Positions 24,880 to 34,682 are shown, counted from the first letter of the stretch. The stretch is 64,000 bases of DNA from an uncultured Lachnospiraceae bacterium (GCA_910586355.1 CAJUHJ010000003.1:73273-137272), one strand, 5' to 3'. Translations and numbers: made by a program. The notes: generated by a model from the sequence alone, not told the origin.

Positions 24880-25422
24880 GTACTCTCCCGTTCTAGTGTC
24901 AATTTTAATCACGTCATCCTGATTGACAAAAAGCGGAACATATACCGTAGCTCCAGTCTCTACGACAGCCGGCTTCGTAGCCCCTGTTGCTGTATCGCCT
25001 TTAAATCCCGGCTCTGTATCTGTAATCTGCAATTCTACAAACAGAGGCGGTTCCACTGCAAATACATTTCCATTATGAGAACATACTTTTACCATTTCAT
25101 TTTCTTTTACAAATTTTAAAGCATCCCCGATATCGTCCTGGCTGAGCGCAATCTGGTCATATGTTTCCACATCCATAAAATAGAATAAATCGCCGTCTGC
25201 ATATAAGTACTGATAATCTTTTCTGTCAATACGCGCCTGCGGGCATTTCTCTGTCGGACGGAATGTCTTCTCAACGATACCGCCGCTCTTAATATTCTTT
25301 AATTTTGTTCTGACAAATGCTGCCCCTTTTCCCGGTTTCACATGCTGAAATTCAATAATCTGAAAAATATTACCTTCAACTTCTATTGTAATACCATTTC
25401 TAAAATCTCCTGCTGAAATCAT
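24865..25422 (-). CDS. efp: Elongation factor P
   Basis: Translation factor that relieves ribosome stalling at polyproline, 185 aa. Three small beta-barrel domains are expected. The tip loop HVKPGKGAAF carries the lysine (residue 32) that is modified in some bacteria, and the domain III signature VDIDTRTGEYL-type ending is present (IKIDTRTGEYLSRV). The ATG at 25422 follows AAGGAGGAAAATTT and a good promoter. It is convergent with the AraC gene, with the last 15 nt shared. Confidence 0.97.
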   Translation of the reverse strand: MISAGDFRNGITIEVEGNIFQIIEFQHVKPGKGAAFVRTKLKNIKSGGIVEKTFRPTEKCPQARIDRKDYQYLYADGDLFYFMDVETYDQIALSQDDIGDALKFVKENEMVKVCSHNGNVFAVEPPLFVELQITDTEPGFKGDTATGATKPAVVETGATVYVPLFVNQDDVIKIDTRTGEYLSRV

Positions 25423-25466
25423 AAATTTTCCTCCTTAAATACATATCGGACTTAGCCACCTGTACA

Positions 25467-25495
25467 ATTCTATAATAAAAGTCGTGATATTTCAA
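25467..25495 (-). promoter_or_regulatory. Promoter of efp
   Basis: TTGAAA (25490-25495), a 17-nt spacer and TAGAAT (25467-25472), 45 nt upstream of the efp start. I do not see an obvious terminator for the large gene that ends at 25532. Confidence 0.65.
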
Positions 25496-25531
25496 CCTTT
25501 TTTTCTATTATTCTCTAAGATAGGCTGTTTC

Positions 25532-28500
25532 TTATTTCTTTATTTTCACTTTTTTCCCCTTCTTGGGAACACCAAAAGCAGATCCTTTTTTCGTTACTAC
25601 CTTATAATAATAAGTCTTTCCTTTTTTTATCTTTTTATCAGTATAAGAAGTGTTATTTGCTTTTAATGTTTTTATTTTTTTGTATTTGCCATTTTTGCTT
25701 GTAGAACGATAAATTAAATAACTATTCGCTCCCTTTACTTTCTGAAAACGAATCCTGACTTTGCCTGCAGCTGCTTTTACTTTCAGTCCCGATACTGCTT
25801 TTGGCAGAGTCAGGCTTACAGCAGAGCTTTCAGCGCTATTGGCATAATTAGCGGCGCCGGCAACAACGGTATACGTCACGCTTTGCCCGGCAGATACGGA
25901 CGAATCCAAATAAGCAGTTGTTGTAACCTCAGCAATCTTTAGCGCCTCTCCATTTCCAATCCTACGATAAATTTCATAAAAAGCAGCGTTTTGTACTGTT
26001 TGGAATGTAATCTGTACCCCCGTCGCTTTACTTACCGCTTTTACCCCTGCCGGCGCCGCCAAAACGACTGCCTTCTCTTTTGGAAGTGTTACGCTCACAC
26101 CAGGGCTGGCCGCACTTTTTGTAAAAGCCGTATCATTGGCCGCCGGAACCGCAGCGACTGTATAAATGGATGTTTCGCCTTTTGGCGCGCTTCTGTCCAC
26201 AAAAGTAGTAAATGTCGTCGCAACCACTTTTACAAATTCTCCACTGCCGGATTTACGGTATATCTCATAATAAGCAGCATTTGCAACTTTCTGAAATGAA
26301 ATCTGTGCTCCGGCGCTGACTGCTGATACTTTTAATCCGATTGGAACAGCCAGCGTAATCTTTTGAATGGGCAAATTTTCTATTTGCAAACCATCGTACG
26401 CCGCCCGTAAATTTTGCTTTCGTTGTTTGAGTTCTTCCACATCTGCCGTATCGACGCTTTCACTGGCTTTTTCATATACCTCTTCAAATATATCCCAGCT
26501 TTCTTTTGTATATTTGCCGTCCGCATTGCCGTCGTTTTTCACTCCCCTTACAATACGAAGTACTGTATTCAAATCTTTTACTGCCTGTTCTTTATGGGTT
26601 ACTAATCCATTTTTTGCATTGATAAGATTCTCCAAAAGCTGCCGGACTTCTTTTTCCGAAGCATCCTGTAAACGGTTCAGCAGTTTCTCGTATGCGATTT
26701 CAAATACTGCCATGCTGAGCTTTGTATAATGCTCTTTGTCTTTTCGTAACTCTTCTGCTTCCGCTATCGCTGTTTCTAATTCGTCTTTCAAATCTGCACC
26801 CGGTATCGCAACAGTAATTTTACACTCAGCTGTTTTCTTTCCATCTTCAGTTTGCACAGTAATCACTGCTGTTCCGTTCTTTCTGGCAGTTACGATACCT
26901 TTTTCATCTACATGTGCAACATCCGGCCTTGAACTGGTATATGTAACATTTTTGTTTGTTGCATTTTCTGGTGTAATTACTGCAATCAGTTTATATTCTG
27001 ACGTATCCCGGATTGTTAATTCTAAAGGGTTTAGCGTGACGCCTTCCACTGCTACTAACGTTCCCTCTCCATCGGACTCCGTTTGTTTATAAATCAGATA
27101 ATCTATATCTATCATAGGTTCTTTACATACAATCCGTATTGTATGTTCACCATCTAAAAGCCCTGTTTTCTCATAGAGTTTTACCCCTGTCGCAGCATCT
27201 CCCATGCAGGATACTTCCTCATCCAGCGTTCCATCTATATAAACTTCTGCGCTTCCGAAATCCGTATCCGTCTTTCCATACCATTCTACACTGTCTCCCT
27301 CAAATGTTAAGGAAACTTCTGCGGATGATTCAGATGTGTATTTGCAGCTTCCGCCAGAATATGCTTCGCCCTGTTCCCTCGTCCAGTTTCCTTCATATAC
27401 GAGAGCCGAATCCGAATCTTCTATCAATGTCTCTTTTACTGGAATTGGATCTTTATCTGGTTTATCCAGCTCTTTCGCATAAACCAAAAGATAATCGGAA
27501 AATTCTTTTGAAATTACCGCCTGGTTTCCCGGGACATTTGTAGCAACCACTTGATTATTCACATAATCTACAATCCGATAAATTTTATCCGGATCAAGTC
27601 CTTTCAGCTCAATATCCGGATTTTGCTCAGGACTAAATTTTGTGCCATCCCGATAAAATCCATAATACATCATACCGTCTTTTTCTATCACATACGTTTC
27701 ATACGGGTCAAAACCATAGCTGTATAAATCCCCGATAAAGCGTCCCTTTTGAAGCTCTGTTTTCTGCGCAATTTCTAACCAACGCTCATATTCGGCCTGC
27801 ATACCGCCGCTCATATCCCTCTTTTCAATCAGTACTGCCCCTGTACCAATAGTAGAAGGATACCAGATTTCATTGTGGTCTGTCGAAACCGGAAAATAAT
27901 CGCCGCACAATGCCTTATATGCTTTTACCCTCCGTCTCGTCTGATCCACACTTGACGGATCTGCCGTTTTTATCTGCGTTACATAGGGCAGAGAATAATA
28001 ATCCTGGGGCGTCCCGCAGTTGCATAACAGATGAAAAGCGTCCGGATTGCATTTTTTTAGTTCCAAATAAATTTCCCGATAAAAAACCGCCTGATTTTCC
28101 GTAGATTCCTCCGGCCTTTCATGTTGATGCGCCTTATTATAACATTTTGGGATACTCCAGACATAATCGCTTTTTAATCCGTCAAATCCCCATGTTTCAA
28201 CTGCTTTTCTAACAAACTCCACCTGGCTTTGTACAGCTTCCTCAGAAGACGGGCAAAGGGCATATCCGGTTGTTCCATGAAATTTGTCCAATTCTCCGGG
28301 ACCTGCCAGTTTCGCAATCGAACCTTTCTGATTTTTCACGAAATACTCCGGATGCTCATTATATAGGCTGCTGCCCGCTCTGCCCCCTCCATCGCACGGC
28401 CTCCACCATAATACAGCTGTCATCCCCCGCTCATGTACCGCGTCGGTCAGACGCTTCATATCTGCATCGCCATTTGGAAGTTTCTCCTCATTTAAGTCCC

Positions 28501-29527
28501 ATTCTCCCGCATCATTATACCAGCCGTCGTCGAGCGTCACCTGTTTGACACCCATTTCTTTTAACGCATCTAATTTTTCTATCATCAAATCTAATGTCCA
28601 GTCAGATTCCAAATCCATACTTTCCCAACGAAGATCATAGCTGCTGTCTGGGATTTCCTCTGGCGCTAACGTTTCAAATCCCAGTTTACTCATACCATCT
28701 GCGTATCCTTTCAGTCCCATATAATAGTCCCCGCCATGTACGAAAACAAAACATTCTCCTGCGTTGGCCGTCTGCGCTCTTCCTATTTTCTGGGATGGCC
28801 TGCTGATTTTTGCATAAACCGTATTATCTGCTTCATTGATGGGCGTGGACAGCTCCCTTCTTGATACGCTGGCGTCTCCTATGGAAATACCTCCGTTTTC
28901 TGAATAAATATCTGCCGCCGGAATTCCAACGGAAGTCTGATCCTGTTTATTTTCCCTTTGAAACGTCTGATTGTCGCTCAGATCTATTTTCTGAAGCGTA
29001 TCATAAATACTTTTCTCTCCTTCGCCGCCCCCATTATAGCTCCAAACCGTCTTCGCCGGATCGTTTAACGCAAATTCACAGTCTATAAATTTATCCACAT
29101 TTACCTGTGCAGATTCTGCCTGATAACTTGTGCTTATATAAAAAAGCCCCTCTACGTCTTCTACGGATTCAAGCACGCAAATACGTTTTAATCCAGTACT
29201 GGAAGACTTAGAAGTGACTGTCATTTTATTTCCTGTTCCTGCTGTTCCATGTATATTTTCTTCTACTACACATTCAAAATCCTTAAAATCAGTCACCGAT
29301 TTTCCTCTTACTACCGGACAACTAATAAAGGACGGCTCGCTCATTTGTACTGCGCTTCCATCTTCCCGACACAGATACAGACTAACTTTACCCGTCGCTT
29401 CCTCAAACCTGGCTTCAACGCCATTTCCATTTAATATCTGTTCTTCTGCTGCTGATACCTCAACTCCCAAGCTCCCCACACATACAGCCGCTGCTGCAAG
29501 CAACGGTATGAAATATCTTCTTTTCAT
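25532..29527 (-). CDS. Secreted multidomain GH36-like alpha-galactosidase-type enzyme
   Basis: 1331 aa with a signal peptide (MKRRYFIPLLAAAAVCVGSL, cleavage near VSAAEE). The catalytic barrel includes VTLDDGWYNDAGEWD (about 330-344), FDGLKSDYVWS with candidate nucleophile Asp454, and TADPSSVDQT (521-530) as a candidate acid/base region. A galactose-binding-like module follows at about 705-815, then a Big_2-type Ig domain (825-907, VTLNPLELTIRDTSEYKL). A helical FIVAR-like region covers 908-1070. Three fibronectin-III-like repeats, each with xYxIYR, run to a very basic tail. No sortase motif is visible. It should act outside the cell on galactosides or host or plant glycans. It overlaps rpiB by 4 nt, an odd operon partner. 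Confidence 0.85.
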   Translation of the reverse strand: MKRRYFIPLLAAAAVCVGSLGVEVSAAEEQILNGNGVEARFEEATGKVSLYLCREDGSAVQMSEPSFISCPVVRGKSVTDFKDFECVVEENIHGTAGTGNKMTVTSKSSSTGLKRICVLESVEDVEGLFYISTSYQAESAQVNVDKFIDCEFALNDPAKTVWSYNGGGEGEKSIYDTLQKIDLSDNQTFQRENKQDQTSVGIPAADIYSENGGISIGDASVSRRELSTPINEADNTVYAKISRPSQKIGRAQTANAGECFVFVHGGDYYMGLKGYADGMSKLGFETLAPEEIPDSSYDLRWESMDLESDWTLDLMIEKLDALKEMGVKQVTLDDGWYNDAGEWDLNEEKLPNGDADMKRLTDAVHERGMTAVLWWRPCDGGGRAGSSLYNEHPEYFVKNQKGSIAKLAGPGELDKFHGTTGYALCPSSEEAVQSQVEFVRKAVETWGFDGLKSDYVWSIPKCYNKAHQHERPEESTENQAVFYREIYLELKKCNPDAFHLLCNCGTPQDYYSLPYVTQIKTADPSSVDQTRRRVKAYKALCGDYFPVSTDHNEIWYPSTIGTGAVLIEKRDMSGGMQAEYERWLEIAQKTELQKGRFIGDLYSYGFDPYETYVIEKDGMMYYGFYRDGTKFSPEQNPDIELKGLDPDKIYRIVDYVNNQVVATNVPGNQAVISKEFSDYLLVYAKELDKPDKDPIPVKETLIEDSDSALVYEGNWTREQGEAYSGGSCKYTSESSAEVSLTFEGDSVEWYGKTDTDFGSAEVYIDGTLDEEVSCMGDAATGVKLYEKTGLLDGEHTIRIVCKEPMIDIDYLIYKQTESDGEGTLVAVEGVTLNPLELTIRDTSEYKLIAVITPENATNKNVTYTSSRPDVAHVDEKGIVTARKNGTAVITVQTEDGKKTAECKITVAIPGADLKDELETAIAEAEELRKDKEHYTKLSMAVFEIAYEKLLNRLQDASEKEVRQLLENLINAKNGLVTHKEQAVKDLNTVLRIVRGVKNDGNADGKYTKESWDIFEEVYEKASESVDTADVEELKQRKQNLRAAYDGLQIENLPIQKITLAVPIGLKVSAVSAGAQISFQKVANAAYYEIYRKSGSGEFVKVVATTFTTFVDRSAPKGETSIYTVAAVPAANDTAFTKSAASPGVSVTLPKEKAVVLAAPAGVKAVSKATGVQITFQTVQNAAFYEIYRRIGNGEALKIAEVTTTAYLDSSVSAGQSVTYTVVAGAANYANSAESSAVSLTLPKAVSGLKVKAAAGKVRIRFQKVKGANSYLIYRSTSKNGKYKKIKTLKANNTSYTDKKIKKGKTYYYKVVTKKGSAFGVPKKGKKVKIKK

Positions 29528-29973
29528 ATCAACGATTCCCCCTCTTCCACTTCTATCATATGTACCCGCTTTTCATGTCTTCCTCCCAAAAACTCCGCTG
29601 CCAAATAAGCTTTTACAATTTCCTTTGCCATTTCTGCTCCTACAATCCGAGCGCCGAATGCGATAATATTTGCATTATTATGTTCTCTGACAAGTCTTGC
29701 CGTCACCGGTTCCGAACAAACCGCTGCGCGGATTCCCCTGACTTTATTCGCCGCAACCGAAATTCCAACTCCGGTCCCACAGATTAAAATTCCGCAGTCT
29801 GCACTGCCCATTGCGACTGCCTTTGCTACTTTTTTCCCATAAATTGGATAATCACAGGACGCATTGCTGTCTGTCCCATAATTTTCTACTTCATGCCCTA
29901 ATTCCTTTACATATTCCACAATTTGATTTTTCAGTTCTACGGCTGCGTGGTCGTTTCCAATTGCAATTTTCAT
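29524..29973 (-). CDS. rpiB: Ribose-5-phosphate isomerase B
   Basis: Interconverts ribose-5-phosphate and ribulose-5-phosphate, 149 aa. MKIAIGNDHAAVELK is the RpiB/LacAB N-terminus. CDYPIYGKKVA and GILICGTGVGISVAANK contain the family cysteine and anion hole, and REHNNANIIAFGAR follows. It overlaps yqeG by 4 nt (ATGA) and the large glycosidase gene by 4 nt. LacA/LacB subunits look similar, but a single full-length copy favours RpiB. Confidence 0.93.
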   Translation of the reverse strand: MKIAIGNDHAAVELKNQIVEYVKELGHEVENYGTDSNASCDYPIYGKKVAKAVAMGSADCGILICGTGVGISVAANKVRGIRAAVCSEPVTARLVREHNNANIIAFGARIVGAEMAKEIVKAYLAAEFLGGRHEKRVHMIEVEEGESLI

Positions 29974-30464
29974 AAACTCCTCCTATAAAAAAACAATACA
30001 ATTTTTTCGATGTAACGCTTTAATACAATCTGAATTTCTTCTTTAGGATTTATTGGCTCTACCAGTATCGCGTGAATTCCCGCGAGTTTTGCCCCCACAA
30101 TATCTGTAAAAATCTGATCCCCGATAAATATTGTGCTGCCACAGTCTGTACCCATCCACTGCATTGCCTGGCGGTAATTTTTCGGCGAGGGTTTTTTGGC
30201 TTTAAAAATATAACGCACACCAGCTTTGTCTGCAAACATCTTGACTCTGGGCTCCTTATTATTTGAAAGAAGCACGCAGTCAAGCCCCAGTTCCTTTAGA
30301 TCCAAAAATAAGTCTAACGCACGTCTGTCCGCCGGTTCCCCATGCGGCACTAACGTATTATCAATATCAAAAATCAAACCCCTGCATCCTTTTTGATACA
30401 ATTTGTCATAATCAATCTGATAAGCAGACGGCAGATATTCATCCGGATATAAAATATGCCTCAT
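29970..30464 (-). CDS. yqeG: YqeG-family HAD IIIA phosphatase
   Basis: Soluble HAD-superfamily phosphatase, 164 aa. Motif I is FDIDNTLVPHG, motif II VLLSNN, motif III lysine KPSPKNY, and motif IV IFIGDQIFTDIVGAK. This matches the conserved YqeG family, probably a phosphatidylglycerophosphatase-like or small phosphate ester phosphatase; the substrate is not evident. The ATG at 30464 follows AAGGAGTATAT, 9 nt after the nrdR stop. Confidence 0.9.
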   Translation of the reverse strand: MRHILYPDEYLPSAYQIDYDKLYQKGCRGLIFDIDNTLVPHGEPADRRALDLFLDLKELGLDCVLLSNNKEPRVKMFADKAGVRYIFKAKKPSPKNYRQAMQWMGTDCGSTIFIGDQIFTDIVGAKLAGIHAILVEPINPKEEIQIVLKRYIEKIVLFFYRRSL

Positions 30465-30473
30465 ATATACTCC

Positions 30474-30926
30474 TTAGGTATCCAGTATTTTTTTCAATTC
30501 ATTCATAAATGTATTGACGTCTTTAAATTCGCGGTAAACAGAAGCAAATCTGACATATGCAACAGCCTCTAAATCTTTGAGCTTGTCCATTACAATTTCA
30601 CCAATGAAAGCGCTTGATATTTCTTTCTCTTCGCGGTTAAAAATCTCAGTCTCTATTTCATCGACCAGATTATTAATCTGATCCACCGAAATCGGGCGTT
30701 TATGACAGGCACGTAAAATTCCCGCTTCAATCTTCGAACGGTCATATTGTTCCCTGTTATTGTCTTTCTTGATTACAATCAATGGAATCGTTTCTATTTT
30801 TTCATATGTAGTAAAACGTTTCCCACATTCATCACACATTCGTCTGCGCCGAATGGAATAATTATCATCTGCAGGTCTAGAATCAATCACCCTTGTATTC
30901 TCACTGCTGCAATATGGACATTTCAT
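30474..30926 (-). CDS. nrdR: Ribonucleotide reductase repressor NrdR
   Basis: Zinc-ribbon and ATP-cone repressor, 150 aa. MKCPYCSSENTRVIDSR and RRMCDECGKRF provide the four zinc cysteines, and the ATP-cone follows from about residue 45 (VIKKDNNREQYDRSKI). It senses dATP/ATP and represses nrd operons through NrdR boxes. The ATG at 30926 (AGGAGG, 7-nt spacer) fixes the start and removes ten residues from a longer frame. It lies 11 nt downstream of ymxH, an order common in Clostridia. Confidence 0.96.
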   Translation of the reverse strand: MKCPYCSSENTRVIDSRPADDNYSIRRRRMCDECGKRFTTYEKIETIPLIVIKKDNNREQYDRSKIEAGILRACHKRPISVDQINNLVDEIETEIFNREEKEISSAFIGEIVMDKLKDLEAVAYVRFASVYREFKDVNTFMNELKKILDT

Positions 30927-30937
30927 CCAAAATCCTC

Positions 30938-31192
30938 CTATAATTTTCTTCTGCAATCTTCCTCTTTGATTTCAACCAGAATAATATCCGACCCAATACG
31001 GATAATACATTTCCACGGAATACAAATTTCAAATTCATGTCCAAACATACCAAACAATTTGCATGGTCCGGGTATGATTAATGCCTTGATACAACCCGTC
31101 TGTTCGTTAAATTCAATGTCGATTACGTTGCCCAGACATTTGCAGTCGCAAACATTAATGACTTCCTTTTCCTGCAGTTCACACAAACGCAT
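30938..31192 (-). CDS. ymxH: YlmC/YmxH-family sporulation protein (PRC-barrel)
   Basis: 84 aa with a small PRC-barrel-like beta fold: MRLCELQEKEVINVCDC, GNVIDIEFNEQTGCIKALII and IPWKCIIRIGSDIILVEI. YlmC/YmxH proteins are conserved in spore-formers, but their biochemical role is unclear. The ATG at 31192 follows AAGGGG. It is in line with nrdR-yqeG-rpiB. Confidence 0.88.
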   Translation of the reverse strand: MRLCELQEKEVINVCDCKCLGNVIDIEFNEQTGCIKALIIPGPCKLFGMFGHEFEICIPWKCIIRIGSDIILVEIKEEDCRRKL

Positions 31193-31249
31193 CGGAAGAC
31201 CCCTTATCTTTTTTCTTTTAGTCTATTCCGTTTGTTTTTGTCCTATTCC

Positions 31250-32350
31250 TTATACATTAAACCGAAACAGCATAACGTCTCCGTCTTTTACAATATACTC
31301 TTTTCCTTCTAATCCGACAATCCCTTTTTCTTTCGCCGCAGATAAACTTCCACTATCTAAAAGGTCTTGGTAATTGACAACTTCTGCACGGATAAACCCA
31401 CGTTCAAAATCTGTATGAATTTTACCTGCCGCCTGCGGCGCTTTTGTTCCTTTGACAATCGTCCATGCCCTTGTCTCATCTTCTCCGGCAGTCAGATAGC
31501 TAATCAAACCAAGCAGACTGTAACTGGCTTTTATCAATTTCTCAAGACCGGATTCCTTTAATCCCAGTTCTTCTAAAAACATTGCCTTTTCGTCATCGTC
31601 CAGTTCTGCAATCTCCTGTTCTATTTGAGCGCAAATCACAAATACTTCACTGTTTTCCTCTGCTGCCAGCGCACGCACTTTTTGTACAAAATCATTGGAT
31701 GCCCCATCGTCTGCAAGTTCCTCCTCGGAAACATTTGCCGCATAAATAACGGGCTTTCCGGTCAAAAGATTATAGGAAGCAAACCATGCGTTTTCCTCTT
31801 CATCATCTGACAATTCAAAGGTCCTTGCCATTTTGCCGTCTTCTAAATACTGTTTCAAACGCTCCAGCAAATCTAATTCTTTGGCAAGCGCTTTATCCAT
31901 TCTCGCGCCTTTTTTCGTCTTTGCAATCCTGCGCTCTAAAATTTCTATATCAGAAAAAATAAGCTCTAAATTTATTGTCTCAATATCGCGGGCCGGATCA
32001 ACTTTTCCATCGACATGAATCACATTTCCGTCTTCAAAACAACGGACAACGTGCACAATGGCATCTACTTCACGGATATTTGCAAGAAACTGGTTGCCCA
32101 GCCCCTCTCCTTTACTGGCGCCCTTTACAAGACCTGCGATATCTACAAATTCAATGACTGCCGGCGTTACTTTTTTGGACTGATACATGTCGCCCAGACG
32201 CTTTAATCGCTCATCCGGCACAGCGACAATCCCTACATTGGGATCAATCGTACAAAATGGATAATTGGCGGATTCCGCCCCTGCTTTTGTCAATGAATTA
32301 AATAAAGTGCTCTTCCCTACATTGGGAAGCCCAACGATGCCTAGTTTCAT
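31250..32350 (-). CDS. ychF: Redox-regulated GTPase-family ATPase YchF
   Basis: Obg-related P-loop protein, 366 aa, that binds ATP rather than GTP and associates with ribosomes. G1 is GLPNVGKSTLFNSLT, followed by YPFCTIDPNVGIV and FVDIAGLVKGAS (G3). The G4 position reads AANVSEEE, the NxxE variant that switches specificity to ATP. A C-terminal TGS domain is present (about 280-366). The start follows AAGGAGGAATATAAAAAC and it has its own promoter. Confidence 0.96.
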   Translation of the reverse strand: MKLGIVGLPNVGKSTLFNSLTKAGAESANYPFCTIDPNVGIVAVPDERLKRLGDMYQSKKVTPAVIEFVDIAGLVKGASKGEGLGNQFLANIREVDAIVHVVRCFEDGNVIHVDGKVDPARDIETINLELIFSDIEILERRIAKTKKGARMDKALAKELDLLERLKQYLEDGKMARTFELSDDEEENAWFASYNLLTGKPVIYAANVSEEELADDGASNDFVQKVRALAAEENSEVFVICAQIEQEIAELDDDEKAMFLEELGLKESGLEKLIKASYSLLGLISYLTAGEDETRAWTIVKGTKAPQAAGKIHTDFERGFIRAEVVNYQDLLDSGSLSAAKEKGIVGLEGKEYIVKDGDVMLFRFNV

Positions 32351-32433
32351 GTTTTTATATTCCTCCTTCGGAATGTTGTATGTCTTGAATAAAGCTTCAT
32401 CTTTATCCAGTTATTAACGATAAATTCAGCATA

Positions 32434-32462
32434 ATATTACTATAACTAACGTTTTTTTGCAA
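32434..32462 (-). promoter_or_regulatory. Promoter of ychF
   Basis: TTGCAA (32457-32462), a 17-nt spacer and TAATAT (32434-32439), giving a leader of about 75 nt. Confidence 0.6.
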
Positions 32463-32481
32463 GTACGTCTGAAAATATATG

Positions 32482-33138
32482 CTAGTCCTTAGACTCCACC
32501 ACCAAAAGCGCTCCATCCTTTAAATATATCTCTGCAGCGTCTTCTACGATTTCATTACTGACTCCCAATGATTTATAAGAAACCATTGTATAATCCGAAA
32601 GCGGATATTTCATACCTTTTAAAGTAACCCCGGTCACTTTTGGCGTAACCGGCAAAAGTGAAACATAATTCCCATACTGTTCTTTTTTTGTAATCACAAG
32701 TTTGTGATCTATCATTCGCGCCCGATTATGGGAATCAAGCAGCAGTATTTCTACATTCTCTTCTAATGCCATTCCCAAAAGCCCGACGGTCGCCATCATA
32801 TGATCCAAACGGCTTCCGGTTCCTCCCAGAATATGAATCTGCCCATATCCCTGCAAAACTGCCTGTCGGACTGCACATTCTGTATCCGTATCATCTTTTT
32901 CCGGTATCAGGCGCAGCCATTTTACTTCTTTTTGTCTTTCAAAATAATGAAGCGCTTCGCCACTCACCGAATCAAAATCTCCTACGATTAAATCGGGGTT
33001 CAAATGATTTTTGTAAAAAAACTGCAGCCCTGAATCTACTGCAATATAGAAGTCAAAAGGCTGCTTTTCCAAATATTCCAGGCAGAACGATTCCTCAATC
33101 CTGCCCCCTGTTAGTATTACTGCACGTTTCATTTCCAT
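32482..33138 (-). CDS. thiN: Thiamine diphosphokinase
   Basis: Converts thiamine + ATP to thiamine diphosphate + AMP, 218 aa. Recognised by AVDSGLQFF, VGDFDSVSGEAL, EKDDTDTECAV and LGGTGSRLDHMMA, the conserved TPK core. It is the last gene of the prpC-pknB-rsgA-rpe-thiN run and starts right after rpe. Its product is the cofactor of the PFOR encoded in this window. Confidence 0.95.
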   Translation of the reverse strand: MEMKRAVILTGGRIEESFCLEYLEKQPFDFYIAVDSGLQFFYKNHLNPDLIVGDFDSVSGEALHYFERQKEVKWLRLIPEKDDTDTECAVRQAVLQGYGQIHILGGTGSRLDHMMATVGLLGMALEENVEILLLDSHNRARMIDHKLVITKKEQYGNYVSLLPVTPKVTGVTLKGMKYPLSDYTMVSYKSLGVSNEIVEDAAEIYLKDGALLVVESKD

Positions 33139-33792
33139 TTACACCGCCATCAATTCTAAAAAGTGTTTCACATTCACTTCCACATCACCGGAAAATACCG
33201 CGCTTCCGGCAACGACAATATTTGCCCCGGCTTCTAACACGCTTTCTACGTTCTCAAGCGTTACGCCGCCGTCTGCTTCAATATCCGTCTTTAAGTTCCT
33301 TTTGTACAGCATATGCTTTAAATCTCTGATTTTATCAATTGTATACGGTATCAGCTTTTGTCCTCCAAAACCTGGATTTACCGTCATTACCAAAACCATA
33401 TCCACTTCGCTTAAAATATATTCTAAGACAGATAATGAAGTTGCCGGATTTACCGCTACTCCGGCTAAAATTCCGTTTTCTTTAATCTTTTGTACCGTAC
33501 GGTCTAAATGAATACAGGCTTCCGCATGTACCGTAATAATATCGGCTCCGGCTTTCACAAACTCATCAATATAACGGTCCGGTTCCTGTATCATCAAATG
33601 CACATCAAAAATTCTGTCGCTGGCCGGACGAATGGAACGAATCACAGGAAGACCCATAGAAATGCTCGGTACAAACATTCCATCCATCACATCAATATGC
33701 ACATACTGCGCGCCTGCTTCATCCAATAGCGCTACCTGACTGCCTAAATTGGCAAAATCTGCTGACAGAAGGGACGGTGATAAACAATTCAT
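33139..33792 (-). CDS. rpe: Ribulose-phosphate 3-epimerase
   Basis: Pentose-phosphate epimerase, 217 aa, TIM barrel. Visible are SPSLLSADFANLG, VHIDVMDGMFVP, VHLMIQEPDRYID, VMTVNPGFGGQKLI and EADGGVTLENV, including the metal-binding His/Asp residues. I start at the ATG at 33792, which has GGAGG 5 nt upstream and overlaps the rsgA stop as ATGA. The longer frame would place four residues over the ribosome-binding site. Confidence 0.96.
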   Translation of the reverse strand: MNCLSPSLLSADFANLGSQVALLDEAGAQYVHIDVMDGMFVPSISMGLPVIRSIRPASDRIFDVHLMIQEPDRYIDEFVKAGADIITVHAEACIHLDRTVQKIKENGILAGVAVNPATSLSVLEYILSEVDMVLVMTVNPGFGGQKLIPYTIDKIRDLKHMLYKRNLKTDIEADGGVTLENVESVLEAGANIVVAGSAVFSGDVEVNVKHFLELMAV

Positions 33793-34682
33793 GGCTTCCT
33801 CCATTCAAATTTTTCATGTTCTTTCAATTCATTATAGATACTGACATAACTATCGTATCGTTTCGAATGAATACTTCCTTCCAAAAGGGCCTGTTTGATT
33901 CCGCAGTCCGGCTCATGGATATGGCTGCATCCCTGAAATCTGCACAAAGCCTCATACGGAAGAAACTCTTCATAATACATCCACAAATCCGCCGCGCAAA
34001 GCCCTAACATTTCTAACGAAGCAAATCCCGGCGTATCCATCAGATACGCATCTTCTTCAATAGAAATCAGCTGGGAATGTCTCGTTGTATTTTTTCCACG
34101 TTTAATTTTTCTGCTGATTTCGCCCGTTTCCATCTCAATCTCTTTTTGCAGAAAATTGACAATGGATGATTTTCCAACACCGGACGGACCGGACGCTACG
34201 CTCGTCTTGCCCCGCAATAAGGAAAGCAAATCTTCCATTCCGGTATGCTCTAACGTACTTGTAAAAAGAACAGGAAATCCACAATCCCGATAAATCAACT
34301 CCAATTCTTCCCGCTCTTTTTCTCCAATCAAATCAACTTTATTAAAACAAACCGCCGCCGGAATCTGCTGATATTTCATCTGCACTAAAAAACGGTCTAA
34401 CAAATGAAAATCAGGCTTCGGCCTGGCAGCTGCAAAAATCAAAAGCGCCTGATCGATATTTGCAACCGCCGGACGAACCAGTTCATTTTTTCTCTCTGAA
34501 ATTTCTACAATGGTACCTTCTTTTTCGGTTTCATTGAGAATATCAATTTCTACAATATCTCCAACCAAAGGTTTTATCTTCCGATTTCGGAAAATACCTT
34601 TCGCTTTACACTCATAGATACCGGATGTTTCTGTATTTACATAATAAAATCCGGCAATTCCTTTGATAATTTTCCCTTTCAT
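33789..34682 (-). CDS. rsgA: Ribosome small-subunit GTPase RsgA
   Basis: Circularly permuted GTPase in late 30S maturation, 297 aa. An N-terminal OB fold (about 5-70) is followed by G4 FNKVDLIGE, then G1 GPSGVGKSSIVNF and G3 DTPGFASLEM. The C-terminal zinc site is CRFQGCSHIHEPDCGI. The start at 34682 gives the typical family length; a longer frame would run into the end of pknB. It lies 11 nt after pknB. Confidence 0.95.
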   Translation of the reverse strand: MKGKIIKGIAGFYYVNTETSGIYECKAKGIFRNRKIKPLVGDIVEIDILNETEKEGTIVEISERKNELVRPAVANIDQALLIFAAARPKPDFHLLDRFLVQMKYQQIPAAVCFNKVDLIGEKEREELELIYRDCGFPVLFTSTLEHTGMEDLLSLLRGKTSVASGPSGVGKSSIVNFLQKEIEMETGEISRKIKRGKNTTRHSQLISIEEDAYLMDTPGFASLEMLGLCAADLWMYYEEFLPYEALCRFQGCSHIHEPDCGIKQALLEGSIHSKRYDSYVSIYNELKEHEKFEWRKP

